Below are positions 61,854 to 64,000 of a stretch of 64,000 bases of DNA, in pieces. The stretch is from the NCBI RefSeq assembly GCF_004331415.1, contig NZ_SJOP01000006.1, positions 1 to 64,000 on the forward strand, given 5' to 3'. The position numbers and the translations under genes were made by a program. This stretch comes from Kosakonia quasisacchari (GTDB taxonomy: Bacteria; Pseudomonadota; Gammaproteobacteria; Enterobacterales; Enterobacteriaceae). A model generated the notes under the pieces. That model ran no database searches. It had not been told where the DNA came from and worked only from the letters and a program-made list of their open reading frames with translations. Positions within the stretch are counted from its first letter, which is position 1; every line of letters starts with the position of its first letter.

Positions 61854-64000
61854 GTGTCGACTCCGCCTCTTCAATCATGCTTTTCAGGGTCACAAAATCA
61901 GGTTTGCCGCTGCCCAGCACGGGCAACTGTTTCAGGAAGCGAATATCGCGCGGCACGGCAAGTTCCGGCACACCCTGTGCACGCGCCTGCTGTTGCAGCT
62001 TATCGCGCGTCAACTCGCTGTCGGTGGTGAACATCACCAGCGCCTCGCCTTTGCTGGCATCGCTCTTGACCACCGTGGCATGCAGTTTCTCCGGCGAAAC
62101 CGCCAGCGCCAGTTGTTCGACAATCTCCAGCGAGATCATCTCCCCGGCGATTTTGGCAAAACGCTTCGCCCGCCCCTGAATCTGCACAAAGCCTTGCTCA
62201 TCAAAACGGACAATATCACCGGTGTCATACCAGCCCGCTTCCATTTCGCCGTTGATATTTTCCGCCGTGGGCGCTTCCAGCACGCCGGGATTTTCCACCC
62301 GCAGATAACCGGTCATCACGTTGGGCCCTTTCAATTGCAGGCGACCACCGTCTTCAATGCCCGGCACCGCCATTAACCGCGCATCCATGCCAGGTAAAAT
62401 CCGCCCGACGGTACCCGGTTTTGCTGCCATCGGTACGTTGATAGAAACCACTGGCGCACACTCGGTCACGCCATAACCTTCAAGGATGCGCAGGCCGAAT
62501 TTGTCCTGCCACAGCTGGCGGGTGCTGTCCTGCAATTTTTCAGCACCGGCAACCACATAGCGCAAGCGGAAGAAGTCATACGGGTTGGCAAAACGCGCAT
62601 AATTGCCAAGGAACGTCGAGGTGCCAAACAGCACGGTGCAGTTACGGTCATACACCAGTTCAGGAACAATGCGGTAGTGCAACGGGCTCGGATAAAGGAA
62701 CACCTCCGCGCCGGTGAATAACGGCGTGAATAACCCCACCGTTAAGCCAAACGAATGGAATAGCGGCAGCGCCGACATGAAGCGGTCATTGGCGGTAAAA
62801 TCAGCGATGGTTTTAATCTGCTCAACGTTGGTCAGTAGGCTTTTATGGCTATGCACCACGCCCTTCGGATTGCCCTCTGAACCTGAGGTGAAGAGGATCA
62901 GTGCCGGGTCTTCCGGTTTTTGCGGCAGTTGCGCTTTTAATGGCGTCAGCAGATGGCGGAAAATCCACACCTTGTCTTCCCAGGTGACATCGCCTTTTAA
63001 ATCTTCCAGATAAACCCAGCGTACCTGTGTGAGTTGCTCCGGCAGATGCCACAGCTTGCCTTTATCCATAAAAGTACGGGATGTGAAGATGGTTTTAATC
63101 TGCGCTGCGGTAATCGCACTACTCAACCCTTTCATGCCGGCGGTGTAGTTCATCATCGCCGGGATGCGCGCACGCGCAATCGCGCCGAAAATCACCGCCG
63201 CGCTGATGCCGGCATTTGGCAACATCAGGCCGATTTTCTCACCCGGCGCGCTGTATTTATCCAGGATACGGGCAACAAACAGCGATTTGGTCAGCAGCTT
63301 GCGGTAACTATCCGGTGTGAAATTGATGTCTTCAACACAGTGCTTATTAGAGCCATAGCGATGCTTTGCAGAAAGCAACGCTTCAAACAGGGTTTCGCGT
63401 GGGCGCACGGCCATACGCGCTTCCATCATAATTTGATGCAGCATCTCGCCCGCCAGCTTGCGACGGTCGCGCGCACGCGGCGCATCCGGCATCGGTAGAT
63501 GTGTAGGCGGCAGAATATGCAACGTAATACGTGGGAACAGGCGCTGTTTTACCAGCCCTTTGAGGCGGCTGAAGTAAGTTAGCTCCGCACCATCAATACG
63601 CAGTGGGATCACCGTCGCGCCTGATTTTGCCGCCACGAAACCTGCACCGTCGTAAATTTTCATTAATGAGCCGGAAACAGAAATACGGCCTTCCGGGAAA
63701 ATCACTACCGGGCGGCCCTGTTCCACTAACCGCACCAGATGTTTAATCGACATCGGCTTGGTCGGATCCAACGGCACAAAATCAATAATCGAGCTTATCC
63801 AGCGCATGTACCACTGGCTGCTGATGGAGGTGTAGACCGCGAAAACCGGGCGCACTGGCAGAAATAACGCCAGCAAAATGCCATCAATAAAAGAGACATG
63901 GTTAGGGGTGATAAGCACGCGTTCGCCGTGCAGCGCCTGCATGTTGCCGGTCAGTTGTACGCGAAACAACACACGGAACAGACCGCGGAAAAAACCCAGT
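61846..64000 (-). CDS. aas: Acyl-ACP synthetase / 2-acyl-GPE acyltransferase Aas (5' end cut by window)
   Basis: This bifunctional inner-membrane enzyme reacylates lysophospholipid delivered by LplT. The N-terminal acyltransferase has NHVSFIDG and [11 protein letters not shown]. The C-terminal AMP-binding part has [21 protein letters not shown] and [14 protein letters not shown]. The frame continues through 64000 with [14 protein letters not shown] upstream of an internal GTG. By alignment with E. coli only about two codons are missing, so the true start lies near 64005. Confidence 0.96.
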   Translation of the reverse strand, partial: LGFFRGLFRVLFRVQLTGNMQALHGERVLITPNHVSFIDGILLALFLPVRPVFAVYTSISSQWYMRWISSIIDFVPLDPTKPMSIKHLVRLVEQGRPVVIFPEGRISVSGSLMKIYDGAGFVAAKSGATVIPLRIDGAELTYFSRLKGLVKQRLFPRITLHILPPTHLPMPDAPRARDRRKLAGEMLHQIMMEARMAVRPRETLFEALLSAKHRYGSNKHCVEDINFTPDSYRKLLTKSLFVARILDKYSAPGEKIGLMLPNAGISAAVIFGAIARARIPAMMNYTAGMKGLSSAITAAQIKTIFTSRTFMDKGKLWHLPEQLTQVRWVYLEDLKGDVTWEDKVWIFRHLLTPLKAQLPQKPEDPALILFTSGSEGNPKGVVHSHKSLLTNVEQIKTIADFTANDRFMSALPLFHSFGLTVGLFTPLFTGAEVFLYPSPLHYRIVPELVYDRNCTVLFGTSTFLGNYARFANPYDFFRLRYVVAGAEKLQDSTRQLWQDKFGLRILEGYGVTECAPVVSINVPMAAKPGTVGRILPGMDARLMAVPGIEDGGRLQLKGPNVMTGYLRVENPGVLEAPTAENINGEMEAGWYDTGDIVRFDEQGFVQIQGRAKRFAKIAGEMISLEIVEQLALAVSPEKLHATVVKSDASKGEALVMFTTDSELTRDKLQQQARAQGVPELAVPRDIRFLKQLPVLGSGKPDFVTLKSMIEEAESTHA

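Noticed and set aside
61846..63972. GTG at 63972 as the aas start
   Set aside because: The frame continues upstream with residues that align to the E. coli N-terminus, so the gene runs off the window.

Overview
The window looks like the chromosome of a bacterium in the Enterobacteriaceae, outside the genus Escherichia. Almost every backbone gene matches the E. coli K-12 homologue in length and motifs as I remember it. A cysG gene fused to the cysDNC operon and a LysR/MFS module between mutS and rpoS point toward an Enterobacter, Kosakonia or Klebsiella type genome. The genus is inferred from memory, not from a search.

Layout. Positions 1-10,280 are an accessory island. It starts with a truncated cysteine-rich gene and a small lipoprotein. 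Next come a Gabija-type defence pair (OLD-family ATPase/TOPRIM nuclease plus UvrD-like helicase) and a third gene with a candidate PD-(D/E)XK nuclease core that appears frameshifted near its 3' end. A very AT-rich stretch follows, then an overlapping two-gene unit on the minus strand (HAD phosphatase plus three-helix membrane protein), and last a P4-type tyrosine integrase whose 5' side abuts mutS. The left edge of the island is outside the window. Positions 10,285-15,777 hold mutS and the variable mutS-rpoS interval (LysR regulator, MFS exporter, NTF2-like protein).

Positions 15,778-27,084 are one long minus-strand block: rpoS-nlpD-pcm-surE-truD-ispF-ispD-ftsB-ygbE, then cysC-cysN-cysD-cysG (sulfate activation plus siroheme synthesis). 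iap (27,306-28,340) is followed directly by rlmM. In E. coli these two are tens of kilobases apart, so this is a synteny breakpoint, and no CRISPR array lies beside iap. Positions 28,459-37,041 hold rlmM-ygdD-gcvA, the GcvB small RNA, ygdI, csdA-csdE, tcdA, mltA, two initiator tRNA genes and amiC.

Positions 37,268-52,159 hold argA, the recD-recB-ptrA-recC cluster (DNA break repair with an embedded periplasmic protease) and four type-IV-pilin-like genes. thyA, lgt, ptsP, rppH, a DARS2-like DnaA-box region, mutH, ygdQ, ygdR, tas, lplT and most of aas complete the window. Two of the three methyl-directed mismatch repair genes (mutS and mutH) and all of RecBCD are present and look intact. The most interesting points are the island placed against the mutS 5' end, the uncharacterised HAD/membrane pair and the third gene beside Gabija.
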